Of a DNA stretch of 64,000 nucleotides, positions 22,995 through 31,132 are shown piece after piece. The stretch comes from Eubacterium maltosivorans. GTDB taxonomy: Bacteria > Bacillota > Clostridia > Eubacteriales > Eubacteriaceae. Position 1 is the first letter of the stretch, and every line of letters starts with the position of its first letter. The stretch is taken from the NCBI RefSeq assembly GCF_002441855.2, contig NZ_CP029487.1, positions 1,426,001 through 1,490,000 on the forward strand. The letters run 5' to 3'. Below the pieces are notes generated by a model. It searched no databases. It was not told the DNA's origin and saw nothing but the letters and a program-made list of their open reading frames with translations. The position numbers and the translations under genes were made by a program.

Positions 22995-23438
22995 ATGTAC
23001 TATTTTATTTCTAAAAAAGTGGCCGAGATTCACGACGAGTTTAACATTAATACCTTTCCAGTTCCAATTGCGGACATCGAACAAATTTTGATTGACTTAG
23101 ACTATGACATTATGATTTTACCAGACATAACAAAAGCTTGTGTGATTGGTGACACTATTATGATGCCTTACGCCGAAACACCTGAATATCGCCGTTTACT
23201 TGCTCATGAAGTTGGCCACATCTTTTTACATGACTTTAACTCTTTTCGTCAAAATCCTTTTAACACACGTAAATGCGAATGTCAGGCCGAAGCTTTTGCT
23301 GCCTATTTTCTAATAGAAGAATCCCTTTTCCTAGAAGATCTGAAATGTTTATATGATGAAGAACTTGCCGAAAAGTACGGAGTACCTATCGAGTTCATTC
23401 TTTTTAGAAAAACGTTGATAGACCATTTGGCCGCCTGA
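22995..23438 (+). CDS. ImmA/IrrE-family metallopeptidase
   Basis: 147 aa. LLAHEVGHIFLHD (residues about 70-82) is the HExxH zinc site and CQAEAFAAYFLI supplies the third ligand Glu. Members such as ImmA of ICEBs1 cleave the partner repressor after DNA damage. The CI-like protein here lacks its own peptidase domain, so it is the natural target, though the two genes are separated by cargo. AGGAGG precedes the ATG. Confidence 0.9.
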   Translation: MYYFISKKVAEIHDEFNINTFPVPIADIEQILIDLDYDIMILPDITKACVIGDTIMMPYAETPEYRRLLAHEVGHIFLHDFNSFRQNPFNTRKCECQAEAFAAYFLIEESLFLEDLKCLYDEELAEKYGVPIEFILFRKTLIDHLAA

Positions 23439-23464
23439 ACAGTATTTTTTTTAACCACAAACAA

Positions 23465-23476
23465 GAACATTCGTTT
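23465..23476 (+). promoter_or_regulatory. Possible SOS-like box before the integrase gene
   Basis: GAACATTCGTTT fits GAAC-N4-GTTY and differs from the site at 22940 by two bases. It lies 80 bp before the integrase start. Confidence 0.35.
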
Positions 23477-23555
23477 TACATTTTCCTTTAAAAAAGGCAA
23501 TACGTTTGCTCAAAACTGCAAACAATCAGTAATATTACTTCCAAGGAGGTTCACT

Positions 23556-24644
23556 ATGCCTGAAAGACTAAAACCAAAAAAGAAAAAAGCAAAACCATTA
23601 AAACAGGCAAAATATACCATTGGCTATACCCCAGATGGAAAAGCAATCCGAAAAAGTTTTTATGGCCGAAATAACAAAGAGATAGAAGCCAAGTATCGAG
23701 CTTACCAGCAAGAAAAGTTTGAAGAAGATCGTAAACAGGAGTTCATAACTTTTAAAGAGTTTTCGGAAGAATGGCTGGATAAATTCAAACGCCCTTCTGT
23801 AAGCCCAGTAACCTATCGTTCTACCTACAAAGCTAACCTAAAAACACTGAATACTTCAATTGGAGACATCCCTGTTATTAAGCTTACCACCAACGATTTG
23901 CAAGCTATCTTTGGAAGTGTCAGCGATATTAGTAAGTCAAAAGCGCAAAAAATGTTCATTATTGCTAAGGCCGTTTTAGAGCACGCTGTTACGATTAACC
24001 TGATCACACACAATCCTATGAAAGGAGTTGTTGTTGGAAAGACCCGAAAAAGCGAAAATAAACAGGCATATACAGGCGAAGAATACCGCCAGGTAGTTGA
24101 GTTTGCTAAAACACACAAGTACGGAAATGGCCCCCTTTTAGCCCTAATGGCAGGGCTTCGACTTGGAGAAATTTGTGCTCTGCAATGGTCGGACATTGAT
24201 TTCTACAAAAAAATCCTCCATGTCCGTAAAGCAACTACCATCGACAATCACGGCCGATCAATAATCAAGGAGCCAAAAACTGCCTGCTCTATAAGAGATA
24301 TTCCTATTAACGATGAATTTTGTCAATTTTTTGGCGCGCAAATCCAGCTGGATACTTTTGTTATTGGTAATGGTTCAAACATAATTATGGACAGCATGAA
24401 TTATATCCATAGAAATTTCAAATATTTTAAGAACGACTTGCAGAAAAAATATCCGCACATTCAGAATCTAAATATGCACGAACTGCGTCACAGCTTTGGC
24501 ACTGTTCATTATAAGGCTGGCACCCCCATAGATGTTATCTCAACAATCATGGGACACTCTAATATCGAAATAACAAAAAAGATATATGTTCACGATAACG
24601 TGGAAGATGCCCGAAACCGGATTGATTTTTCTAAATTACCATAA
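23556..24644 (+). CDS. int: Tyrosine integrase
   Basis: 362 aa. The N-terminal arm-binding domain (KAKPLKQAKYTIGYTPDGKA) is followed by a SAM-like core domain and a catalytic domain with AGLRLGEICALQW (Arg), HELRHSFGTVHYKAG (HxxR), GHSNIE (His) and the Tyr in KKIYVHDN near residue 345. Catalyses integration and excision at tRNA-Thr. The gene ends 66 bases before attR. AAGGAGG upstream of ATG. Confidence 0.95.
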   Translation: MPERLKPKKKKAKPLKQAKYTIGYTPDGKAIRKSFYGRNNKEIEAKYRAYQQEKFEEDRKQEFITFKEFSEEWLDKFKRPSVSPVTYRSTYKANLKTLNTSIGDIPVIKLTTNDLQAIFGSVSDISKSKAQKMFIIAKAVLEHAVTINLITHNPMKGVVVGKTRKSENKQAYTGEEYRQVVEFAKTHKYGNGPLLALMAGLRLGEICALQWSDIDFYKKILHVRKATTIDNHGRSIIKEPKTACSIRDIPINDEFCQFFGAQIQLDTFVIGNGSNIIMDSMNYIHRNFKYFKNDLQKKYPHIQNLNMHELRHSFGTVHYKAGTPIDVISTIMGHSNIEITKKIYVHDNVEDARNRIDFSKLP

Positions 24645-24684
24645 TTTTTTACTTTTTGTCCTATTTTTGTCCTAAATTTTACAT

Positions 24685-24706
24685 AAGTGGCTATATTTAG
24701 CCACTT
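24685..24706 (+). terminator. Hairpin after the integrase gene
   Basis: Perfect 9-bp stem AAGTGGCTA/TAGCCACTT with a TATT loop. There is no T run, so it may be an intasome or processing element rather than a terminator. Just before it TTTTTGTCCTA is repeated twice (about 24652-24674), a possible arm-type site. Confidence 0.5.
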
Positions 24707-24709
24707 AAA

Positions 24710-24759
24710 ATTGATTCGTAATCAATAGGTCAGGGGTTCGATTCCCCTCTTCAGCTCCA
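24710..24759 (+). other. attR: 3' fragment of tRNA-Thr(CGT)
   Basis: From the anticodon stem onward: ATTGA-TTCGTAA-TCAAT (anticodon CGT), variable loop, T arm AGGGG-TTCGATT-CCCCT, acceptor CTTCAGC, T, CCA. The 5' half is absent and phage DNA precedes it. The complete tRNA gene should be at the left end of the prophage, rebuilt by the phage copy of the 3' part. Confidence 0.9.
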
Positions 24760-24761
24760 TT

Positions 24762-24806
24762 AAAAAGCAGGGCGGATTTACCAAATTGGTAGACCCGCTT
24801 TTTTTA
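24762..24806 (+). terminator. Terminator of the original tRNA-Thr gene
   Basis: AAAAAGC-GGG and CCC-GCTTTTTTT arms with an inner TACCAAATTGGTA stem, followed by T run. Lies right after the CCA end of attR. Confidence 0.6.
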
Positions 24807-24933
24807 TTGTGATACTCTTTATTTACCCAACAGACCTTTACATAAAAAACAATCTTTTCTCTACCTGCCTGAAAACTGCATAACCAGCCGTTTTTCCCCA
24901 TCGTAAGTGTTTAAATAATACCCTTAAAAATCA

Positions 24934-24962
24934 TTGCACAATATATAAACCTGTGCTATGAT
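24934..24962 (+). promoter_or_regulatory. Promoter of folT
   Basis: TTGCAC and TATGAT with 17 bp spacing, about a dozen bases before the riboswitch. Confidence 0.7.
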
Positions 24963-24974
24963 GGGGCTAATCAA

Positions 24975-25072
24975 TACAAAGAGTAGACAAGGTGCGTAAA
25001 GTGTTAAAGGATGGGAAGTTGCCTTTAAACGAAAATAGGTCATTGCGGTACCTTGTCGCTTCCGCTTGTACA
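24975..25072 (+). promoter_or_regulatory. THF riboswitch before folT
   Basis: Shows the conserved folT RNA pattern: GAGTAGA...GCGTAAAGTG...GGATGGGAAGTTGCC...GCGGT...CGCTTCCGC. The closing helix is TACAA/TTGTA, and helix CAAGGT/ACCTTG covaries with ATAAGAC/GTCTTAT of the second copy. The core 25001-25049 is identical to 26072-26120. Binding tetrahydrofolate is expected to lower folT expression. See also the sequestering hairpin at 25163-25209. Confidence 0.9.
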
Positions 25073-25162
25073 AATCAACAACCCTGTCCGCAGGGAGCCT
25101 GGCTGTCCTACAGATGCAGGCAAGTCTTATCCTCCGGGATACAATAGTTGTAGGCGTGCGGA

Positions 25163-25209
25163 AGCATTACTTTCAGAAATTGAAGGAGGTTCTCATGAAA
25201 AGTAATGCT
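25163..25209 (+). promoter_or_regulatory. RBS-sequestering hairpin of folT
   Basis: AGCATTACTTT pairs perfectly with AAAGTAATGCT in codons 2-5 of folT. The loop holds AAGGAGG and the ATG. Just upstream, GCGGAAGC (25158-25165) can pair with GCTTCCGC at the 3' edge of the aptamer, which would compete with both aptamer and hairpin. There is no T run, so control is probably at translation. Confidence 0.65.
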
Positions 25210-25950
25210 TTATCCCGTGGCACCACCCGTACGAAACTGGTCGTCAATTGTGGTTTGCTTATTGCCATCAGCATTGTGCTGAAAATTTTATTCGAGATGT
25301 ATATTCCTCTGGGTGGTTTTCCATCCCTCAGAATCAATCTGACATCTCTCCCAATTATGCTTTCCGGCATTTTATTGGGGCCACTCGCTGGTTTTATCGT
25401 CGGCTTTATTTCCGATCTGCTGTGCTTTTTTATCAAGCCCGGCGGTCCATTCTTTCTCGGTTTCACGGTTGCCAGCGGCCTGACAGGGTTGATTCCCGGC
25501 CTGCTGTGGATGCTGTTAAGGAAAAAGGAGATCAAGCATCTGGAATGGTTTAACCTTGGTTTTATCGTGTTGTCTGTTGGTGTTCTAGTATTAACCGGAT
25601 TGTTCAGCTTTGAAAACAGCACAATCTACTATGCCGGTGAACCACTGAATCCATTTGTTTTAGTGTTGTTTATTGCTTTAATGGTCGGCTTTGTGATCTT
25701 TCCCATCATCACGGTCAGGCGTTCCGAGGTGCTCGGAGAATACCGAAGCGACTATATTCTGTTCATCGTCAGTGTGACCCAACTGATAACTTCCATTATT
25801 TTGAACACCTGGTTTTTAACCATTTTGTATGGTCAGGCAGTAACCGTGCTTTTACCCGCGCGGATTATCACCAATATTTTCTTGATACCACTTTACACAA
25901 TCGCCTTAGTGGGATTACTGAAGGTATTGCCAAAATTTGTAAAAAAATAG
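25195..25950 (+). CDS. folT: ECF-type folate transporter S component
   Basis: 251 aa. Six predicted membrane segments. GGFPSLRINLTSLPIMLSGI, then GPLAGFIVGFISDLLCFFIK and the following GPFFLGFTVASGLTGLIPG match FolT substrate-binding subunits that share the common ECF energising module (not in the window). It imports folates or precursors. Start chosen at ATG 25195 behind AAGGAGG, inside the regulatory hairpin. Regulated by a THF riboswitch. Confidence 0.9.
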   Translation: MKSNALSRGTTRTKLVVNCGLLIAISIVLKILFEMYIPLGGFPSLRINLTSLPIMLSGILLGPLAGFIVGFISDLLCFFIKPGGPFFLGFTVASGLTGLIPGLLWMLLRKKEIKHLEWFNLGFIVLSVGVLVLTGLFSFENSTIYYAGEPLNPFVLVLFIALMVGFVIFPIITVRRSEVLGEYRSDYILFIVSVTQLITSIILNTWFLTILYGQAVTVLLPARIITNIFLIPLYTIALVGLLKVLPKFVKK

Positions 25951-25957
25951 GTTTCAG

Positions 25958-25983
25958 GAGCTGTGTAAAAACAGCTCTTTTTA
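25958..25983 (+). terminator. folT terminator
   Basis: GAGCTGT/ACAGCTC stem followed by six T. Confidence 0.8.
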
Positions 25984-26001
25984 TATTTCTAAATCTTATC
26001 A

Positions 26002-26030
26002 TTGAAAACCTATTGCAATAGTGGTAAGAT
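26002..26030 (+). promoter_or_regulatory. Promoter of the folate biosynthesis operon
   Basis: TTGAAA and TAAGAT separated by 17 bp, directly before the second riboswitch. Confidence 0.6.
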
Positions 26031-26048
26031 AGACACAATTAATGATAA

Positions 26049-26139
26049 ACAGAGTAGATAAGACGCGTGAAGTGTTAAAGGATGGGAAGTTGCCTTTAAA
26101 CGAAAATAGGTCATTGCGGTGTCTTATCGCTTCCGCTGT
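26049..26139 (+). promoter_or_regulatory. THF riboswitch before folE operon
   Basis: Second copy of the aptamer, closed by ACAG/CTGT. The core (26072-26120) is identical to that before folT, while the flanking helices differ by compensating changes. GCTTCCGC at 26129-26136 can pair with GCGGAAGC at 26164-26171, which overlaps the terminator below; this is the expected antiterminator. Confidence 0.92.
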
Positions 26140-26167
26140 GCCCTACGATGGGGATTGTAGGTTGCGG

Positions 26168-26200
26168 AAGCACTGCTCTTTTTACCGAGCAGTGCTTTTT
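26168..26200 (+). terminator. Riboswitch-controlled terminator
   Basis: AGCACTGCTC and GAGCAGTGCT pair perfectly around TTTTTACC, followed by TTTT. Forms when THF holds the aptamer, stopping transcription before folE. Confidence 0.85.
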
Positions 26201-26247
26201 GTGTTTATTTTTAATAATTTATAGCGTTCAATATTGGAGGAACACAA

Positions 26248-26808
26248 ATGAACAAAGAAAAAATTATGGAAGCTGTTACTATGCTGATTGAAGCCATCGG
26301 CGAAGATCCCCAGCGTGAGGGCCTTGTAGACACACCCGACCGTATTGCGAGAATGTATGAAGAAATCTTTGCTGGTATCGGGCAAACAGCCGAAGAACAC
26401 CTGTCAAAATCTTTTACCATCGAGTCCAATGATCTTGTCATTGAACGGGACATTCCTTTCTATTCCATGTGTGAACACCATTTTCTGCCTTTCTACGGAA
26501 AGGTGCACATCGCCTATGTACCAAATGGTAAAGTTGCCGGCCTCTCAAAGCTGGTGAGGACTGTAGATGTTTACGCGAAGAAACCCCAGCTTCAAGAAAA
26601 ACTGACCTCAGAAATCGGCAGCGCCATCATGGAATATCTAAACGCCCAGGGCGTAATGGTCATTATTGAAGCCGAACATCTCTGCATGAACATGCGCGGT
26701 GTCAAGCGTCCCGGCACAAAGACCGTAACCGCCATGAGCGATGGTATCTTAAAAACAGACGCCAGCCTGAAAAACGACGTCTACAATCTTCTAGGAATAC
26801 GAGCATGA
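26248..26808 (+). CDS. folE: GTP cyclohydrolase I
   Basis: 186 aa, full length. Converts GTP to 7,8-dihydroneopterin triphosphate, the first step of folate synthesis. [19 protein letters not shown] (zinc Cys and His) and [13 protein letters not shown] (second zinc Cys) are visible. First gene of the folE-HD-folP-folBK operon, with the next start overlapping by ATGA. Confidence 0.97.
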   Translation: MNKEKIMEAVTMLIEAIGEDPQREGLVDTPDRIARMYEEIFAGIGQTAEEHLSKSFTIESNDLVIERDIPFYSMCEHHFLPFYGKVHIAYVPNGKVAGLSKLVRTVDVYAKKPQLQEKLTSEIGSAIMEYLNAQGVMVIIEAEHLCMNMRGVKRPGTKTVTAMSDGILKTDASLKNDVYNLLGIRA

Positions 26809-27290
26809 GCTCAAAACTCACCCAGACCAACCGACTACTGAATCTTCCGGAATACCAGGATTATCTGCAACGAATCGAAGTTCATGAAAAAGACCGCCGT
26901 CTTTGCCGTCATAATCTGGCTCACTTTCTGGATGTTGCCAGAATCGCGGCTGTCATTGCGAATGAAGAGGGCCTGAGCCTGAATCGAGATCTTATTTATA
27001 CGACTGCTCTGCTGCATGATATCGGACGTTTTGTCCAGTACGAAAACGGGACCCCCCACGAACGGGCTTCTCACGATCTTGCCGTTGGCCTTCTCAGACA
27101 TCTGGACTTTTCCTCAGAAGATCAGTCGGTTATTTTAGAAGCGATCCTGTCTCACCGCACTGCTGGTACCCAGGGCTTTAATGCGGTTTTTTATCAGGCC
27201 GATAAAAAATCCCGGGCCTGCTATGGCTGTGCTGCTCAGGAAGAGTGTAACTGGAACAATGAAAAGAAAAATTTAGAAATCACCTATTAA
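26805..27290 (+). CDS. HD-domain phosphohydrolase in folate operon
   Basis: 161 aa. [20 protein letters not shown] gives the first His, ALLHDIGRF the HD pair, [13 protein letters not shown] and ILSHRT further metal ligands. Start overlaps the folE stop. The operon otherwise lacks an enzyme to remove pyrophosphate or phosphate from dihydroneopterin triphosphate. An HD phosphohydrolase between folE and folP is a reasonable candidate for that step, by context only. Confidence 0.85.
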   Translation: MSSKLTQTNRLLNLPEYQDYLQRIEVHEKDRRLCRHNLAHFLDVARIAAVIANEEGLSLNRDLIYTTALLHDIGRFVQYENGTPHERASHDLAVGLLRHLDFSSEDQSVILEAILSHRTAGTQGFNAVFYQADKKSRACYGCAAQEECNWNNEKKNLEITY

Positions 27291-27305
27291 CCTCAAGGAG
27301 ACAAA

Positions 27306-28112
27306 ATGAAAATTGGCAATAAAGATTTTGATTTAAAAAACCATGTGTATATAATGGGAATTTTAAATGTTACGCCTGATTCTTTTTCAGACGGCGGGCG
27401 TTTTGATTCTCAGGATCAGGCGCTGCGTCACGCAGAGGAAATGATTGAAGCCGGTGCCGACATTATCGACATCGGCGGTGAATCCACAAGACCTTCCCAT
27501 ACCCCTCTTGGCGAAGAAGATGAACTGAACCGCGTTATCCCTATGATCAAAGCTATCAGAAAACGCTTTGATATTCCCATATCTGTCGACACTTACAAGG
27601 CAAAGGTCGGCGAAGCCGCCATCGAAGCCGGCGCAGACCTTATCAATGATGTCTGGGGCTTTAAACGGGAACCACATCTGGCTGAGGTAACAGCAAAATA
27701 CCAGGTTCCCTGCTGCCTGATGCACAACCGCACAAATACAGACTACACCGATTTAATGGCGGATATGCTTATTGATCTTCAAGAATCCATTGACATCGCC
27801 CTGAAGGCTGGCGTTTCAAAAGACGCCATTATACTTGATCCCGGCATTGGTTTTGCTAAAACAAGTGATGACAACCTGACCGTCATGCACCATCTGGAGG
27901 TCCTTCAAAAGCTGGGATATCCTGTGCTTCTCGGCACTTCACGGAAGAGCTTTATCGGCAATACCCTTGACCTGCCGGTAGACCAACGCCTGGAGGGAAC
28001 TATGGCCACCACTGTTGTAGGGGTGATGAAGGGATGCTCCATTATCCGAGTGCATGATGTCCTCGAAAACCGACGCGCTGCACTGATGACCGCGGCTATC
28101 ATGAGAGGCTAG
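27306..28112 (+). CDS. folP: Dihydropteroate synthase
   Basis: 268 aa. Joins hydroxymethyldihydropterin pyrophosphate with p-aminobenzoate. IMGILNVTPDSFSDGGRF (residues about 16-33), IDIGGESTRPSHTPL, DVWGFK and ILDPGIGFAKT are the family motifs. AAGGAG before the ATG. Confidence 0.97.
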   Translation: MKIGNKDFDLKNHVYIMGILNVTPDSFSDGGRFDSQDQALRHAEEMIEAGADIIDIGGESTRPSHTPLGEEDELNRVIPMIKAIRKRFDIPISVDTYKAKVGEAAIEAGADLINDVWGFKREPHLAEVTAKYQVPCCLMHNRTNTDYTDLMADMLIDLQESIDIALKAGVSKDAIILDPGIGFAKTSDDNLTVMHHLEVLQKLGYPVLLGTSRKSFIGNTLDLPVDQRLEGTMATTVVGVMKGCSIIRVHDVLENRRAALMTAAIMRG

Positions 28113-28114
28113 TT

Positions 28115-28939
28115 ATGGATAAGCTTTATATTAAAGACCTCGAGGTCTTTGCCAACCACGGTGTGTTCGAGGAAGAAAAAAGACTGGGACAAAAATTTGT
28201 CATTTCCGTTACCCTTGAATTGGATATGCATGCCGCAGCTGTTACCGGCGACCTGTCCAAATCTGTAAACTACGGTGAGCTCAGCGCAGAAATCGAAACG
28301 GAATTCCAACGGGAAAGCTATGATCTCATCGAAACTGCCGGAGAAAAGCTGGCAGATTATATTTTAAGCCGCTATGATCTGGTACAGGGCGTAACCGTCC
28401 TGGTGAAAAAGCCCTGGGCGCCCATCCATAAGCCTCTTGATTACGCCGCCATCGAAATCAGCCGAAGCTGGCACCGCGCTTTCATTGCCTTTGGCTCAAA
28501 CCTCGGTGACCGAGAAAAAAATATTCAGACCGCCATTGCTTCACTAACGAACCGAAACGATATCCGCCTGGTTTGTCAGTCCAGCATCATCGAAACTGAA
28601 CCGTGGGGATATGCCGATCAAGATGCTTTTTTAAACGGCGTTATAGAAATAAAAACAACCCTGTCCCCCGCAGATCTCATGACGCTGCTGCTGGAGACGG
28701 AAAAACGCCTAAAACGCCAACGTGTTATCCACTGGGGACCACGCACACTGGATCTTGACATTTTATTTTATGACAGACTTATCTGCGACCATCCGCATAT
28801 TACCCTTCCACACCCCAGAATTCAGGATCGGCTTTTTGTACTGGAACCCATGGCAGAAATCGCTCCCTGGTACATCCATCCCGTGCTTGGCAAAAGCATG
28901 ACTGAGCTTATGGAGCAATTAAAAAAGTCTGAGGCATGA
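28115..28939 (+). CDS. folBK: Fused dihydroneopterin aldolase / HPPK
   Basis: 274 aa. Residues 1-118 are FolB (LYIKDLEVFANHGVFEEEKR, then VNYGELSAEIE and KPWAPIHKPLDYAAIEISR). Residues 120-274 are FolK (AFIAFGSNLGDREKNIQTAI, ETEPWGYADQDAFLN, WGPRTLDLDILFYD, LPHPRIQDRLFVLEPM). Makes hydroxymethyldihydropterin and then its pyrophosphate, the FolP substrate. The start is two bases after the folP stop. Confidence 0.95.
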   Translation: MDKLYIKDLEVFANHGVFEEEKRLGQKFVISVTLELDMHAAAVTGDLSKSVNYGELSAEIETEFQRESYDLIETAGEKLADYILSRYDLVQGVTVLVKKPWAPIHKPLDYAAIEISRSWHRAFIAFGSNLGDREKNIQTAIASLTNRNDIRLVCQSSIIETEPWGYADQDAFLNGVIEIKTTLSPADLMTLLLETEKRLKRQRVIHWGPRTLDLDILFYDRLICDHPHITLPHPRIQDRLFVLEPMAEIAPWYIHPVLGKSMTELMEQLKKSEA

Positions 28940-28982
28940 GAATCTTATGCGCTTTTTTAATCCCACAACGGACAAAAACGTT

Positions 28983-29027
28983 CCCGGTAAAAACAGGGCT
29001 TTTTCCCTGATTTTACCGGGATTTTTA
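28983..29027 (+). terminator. Folate operon terminator
   Basis: CCCGGTAAAA/TTTTACCGGG with an inner CAGGG/CCCTG stem, then ATTTTT. Confidence 0.85.
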
Positions 29028-29057
29028 TTAAAATTTCATTAATTCAAAAGTTTTGTA

Positions 29058-29086
29058 TTGTTAAAATGACCCAATAAGAGTATACT
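29058..29086 (+). promoter_or_regulatory. fba promoter
   Basis: TTGTTA and TATACT with 17 bp spacing. Confidence 0.65.
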
Positions 29087-29141
29087 GGTAAGTGAAATAA
29101 ATCAAACAAATTTAAACGAGCGACGACTCAGGAGGTTTGAA

Positions 29142-30071
29142 ATGGGATTAGTAACATCTACTGAAATGTTTAAGAAAGCATATGAAGGCAAATACGCTGT
29201 GGGCGCTTTTAATGTAAACGATATGGAGATTATCCAGGGCATCGTTGAAGCCGCACAGGAAGAACAGGCTCCTTTGATTTTGCAGGTGTCCGCCGGCGCC
29301 AGAAAATACGCCAATCCGGTTTATCTTAAAAAGCTGGTTGAAGCAGCGGTTGAAACCACTGATCTGGATATATGCCTGCATCTGGACCACGGCGCAGATT
29401 TTGAAATCTGTAAATCCTGTGTTGACGGAGGTTTTACCTCTGTCATGATCGACGGCTCCAAATACCCTTTTGAAGAAAATATCGCGTTGACTAAAAAAGT
29501 AGCTGATTACGCGCACGATCACGGTGTCGTCGTGGAAGCTGAGCTTGGAAAACTGGCAGGCATTGAAGATGCTGTAAACGTAGGCGACCACGAAGCTTCT
29601 TTTACCGATCCAGATGAAGCTGTTGAATTTGTCGAAAGAACAGGCTGTGATTCTCTGGCCATTACCATAGGTACCAGCCACGGCGCCTTTAAATTCAAGG
29701 GTACTCCAAAGCTGGATTTCCCGAGACTGGAAAAAATTTCCGGCTTGCTGCCTGGCTATCCGCTGGTGCTTCACGGATCTTCCAGTGTTCCCAAAGAATT
29801 TGTCGATTTATGCAACCAGTACGGCGGCGCCATCCCGGGCGCACAGGGCGTACCGGAGGATATGCTGCGTGAAGCCGCCAAATGGGGCGTCTGTAAGATC
29901 AACATTGATACAGATTTGAGACTGGCCATGACAGCCTCCATCCGCAAGGTCTTTGTAGAGCAGCCGCAGGTCTTTGACCCAAGAGAGTATCTTGGACCAG
30001 GCCGTGCCGCCATTAAAGCCATGGTTGCCCATAAGCTTAAAGACGTTCTGGGCTGTGCAGGCAAACTCTAA
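29142..30071 (+). CDS. fba: Class II fructose-1,6-bisphosphate aldolase
   Basis: 309 aa. Zinc-dependent cleavage of fructose-1,6-bisphosphate in glycolysis and its reverse. AVGAFNVNDMEIIQGIV at the start, LHLDHGADFEICKSC (zinc His), VVVEAELGKLAGIED, GTSHGAFKF and LVLHGSSSVP (zinc His) and KINIDTDLRLAM are present. Single-gene unit with its own promoter and terminator. AGGAGG upstream of ATG. Confidence 0.97.
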   Translation: MGLVTSTEMFKKAYEGKYAVGAFNVNDMEIIQGIVEAAQEEQAPLILQVSAGARKYANPVYLKKLVEAAVETTDLDICLHLDHGADFEICKSCVDGGFTSVMIDGSKYPFEENIALTKKVADYAHDHGVVVEAELGKLAGIEDAVNVGDHEASFTDPDEAVEFVERTGCDSLAITIGTSHGAFKFKGTPKLDFPRLEKISGLLPGYPLVLHGSSSVPKEFVDLCNQYGGAIPGAQGVPEDMLREAAKWGVCKINIDTDLRLAMTASIRKVFVEQPQVFDPREYLGPGRAAIKAMVAHKLKDVLGCAGKL

Positions 30072-30088
30072 ACAAAAATGAATATCCA

Positions 30089-30118
30089 ATCCGGAATGCC
30101 CGACATTCCGGATTTTTT
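30089..30118 (+). terminator. fba terminator
   Basis: AATCCGGAATG/CATTCCGGATT stem followed by TTTT. Confidence 0.85.
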
Positions 30119-30162
30119 ATGGTATAATCATTCTACAATCAATAAAAGAGCAAGGAAGTTTT

Positions 30163-31131
30163 ATGAAACAATATACCATTGATGAAAACTCAGGAAACCA
30201 GCGTCTTGACCGGTACCTGGCCAAGCTGATGCCACTGGCGGACAGAAATTTTCTGCAAAAGATGCTGCGCAAAAAAAGAATCAAGCTCAACGGCGGCCGG
30301 GCCGATCCCAAAGACACAGTCCACATTGGCGACACCGTCCAAGTTTATTTTTCCGAAGAAACCATCGCAGGCTTTCAGGAAAAAAAGGCACAGCGACATT
30401 TTGATCTGACGTCGGAAATCAAAAAAATATTTGAACCACCGGTTTATGAGGATGATCATCTGCTGGTCATCAACAAACCCGCCGGCCTTTTAAGTCAGGC
30501 AGATGTCTCCGGCGACATTTCTTTGATTGATGCAGCACGGACCTACCTGAAAAAAAATACGCCCGGCAACACAGAGGCTTTTGACGTCGTCATTTCTAAC
30601 AGACTGGACCGCAACACCAGCGGTATTATTCTCATGCCAAAGGATTATCCGACCTTACAGGCAGTGAACGCCGCTATTCGGGAGCGACAGGCTTTAAAAG
30701 AATATCACACCATTGTATCTGGCGTATTGAAAAAGCCTGGCACCCTTACCGGCTTTTTAACCAAAGACACCACCGAAAATAAATCAGCCATCCAAAGCCA
30801 GTCCGGAAAAGGCGCTAAAGAGGTTCGGATGGACTACTGCCCCCTCACAGATAATGGCAGATTCACGCTTCTGGAGGTAACGCTTCACACCGGGCGTTCT
30901 CACCAGATTCGTTCACAGCTTACCGACTATGGCTTTCCCATCATCGGCGACTACAAGTATGGCGATCCCTCCATCAACCGTCAGTTTAATCAGAAGTATG
31001 GTTTAAATCACCATTTACTGCACAGCCGGCACTATGCTATAAAAGACCTGGGCTACGATTTCACAGCTCCCTATCCGCCGCTCTTTAAGCAACTTTTAAA
31101 GGATCTGAAACTGGACAGGGAGGCGTTTTAG
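30163..31131 (+). CDS. RluA-family pseudouridine synthase
   Basis: 322 aa. S4 RNA-binding domain at residues 8-65 (QRLDRYLAKLMPLADRNFLQ), then the catalytic domain with NRLDRNTSGIILM (catalytic Asp in HRLDxxTSG-type motif, here with Asn for His), LLEVTLHTGRSHQIRSQL and GFPIIGDYKYGD. Modifies rRNA or tRNA uridines; which site cannot be told. It probably leads a unit with recU and luxS. Confidence 0.92.
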   Translation: MKQYTIDENSGNQRLDRYLAKLMPLADRNFLQKMLRKKRIKLNGGRADPKDTVHIGDTVQVYFSEETIAGFQEKKAQRHFDLTSEIKKIFEPPVYEDDHLLVINKPAGLLSQADVSGDISLIDAARTYLKKNTPGNTEAFDVVISNRLDRNTSGIILMPKDYPTLQAVNAAIRERQALKEYHTIVSGVLKKPGTLTGFLTKDTTENKSAIQSQSGKGAKEVRMDYCPLTDNGRFTLLEVTLHTGRSHQIRSQLTDYGFPIIGDYKYGDPSINRQFNQKYGLNHHLLHSRHYAIKDLGYDFTAPYPPLFKQLLKDLKLDREAF

Positions 31132-31132
31132 C

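Larger units (their letters stand above)
1..24759. mobile_element. Prophage (partial; right end and attR present)
   Basis: A continuous phage gene set runs from a portal gene cut by the left edge to an integrase and an attR site at 24710-24759. The visible modules are packaging, late control, DNA metabolism, recombination, replication, early genes, divergent immunity region, cargo and integration. Leftward genes (1-18901) are early and late functions, and rightward genes (19053-24644) are lysogeny functions. Head, tail and lysis genes and attL are expected left of base 1. No transposase or obvious inactivating lesion is seen, so the element may be intact, but this cannot be judged without the missing part. 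Confidence 0.95.
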
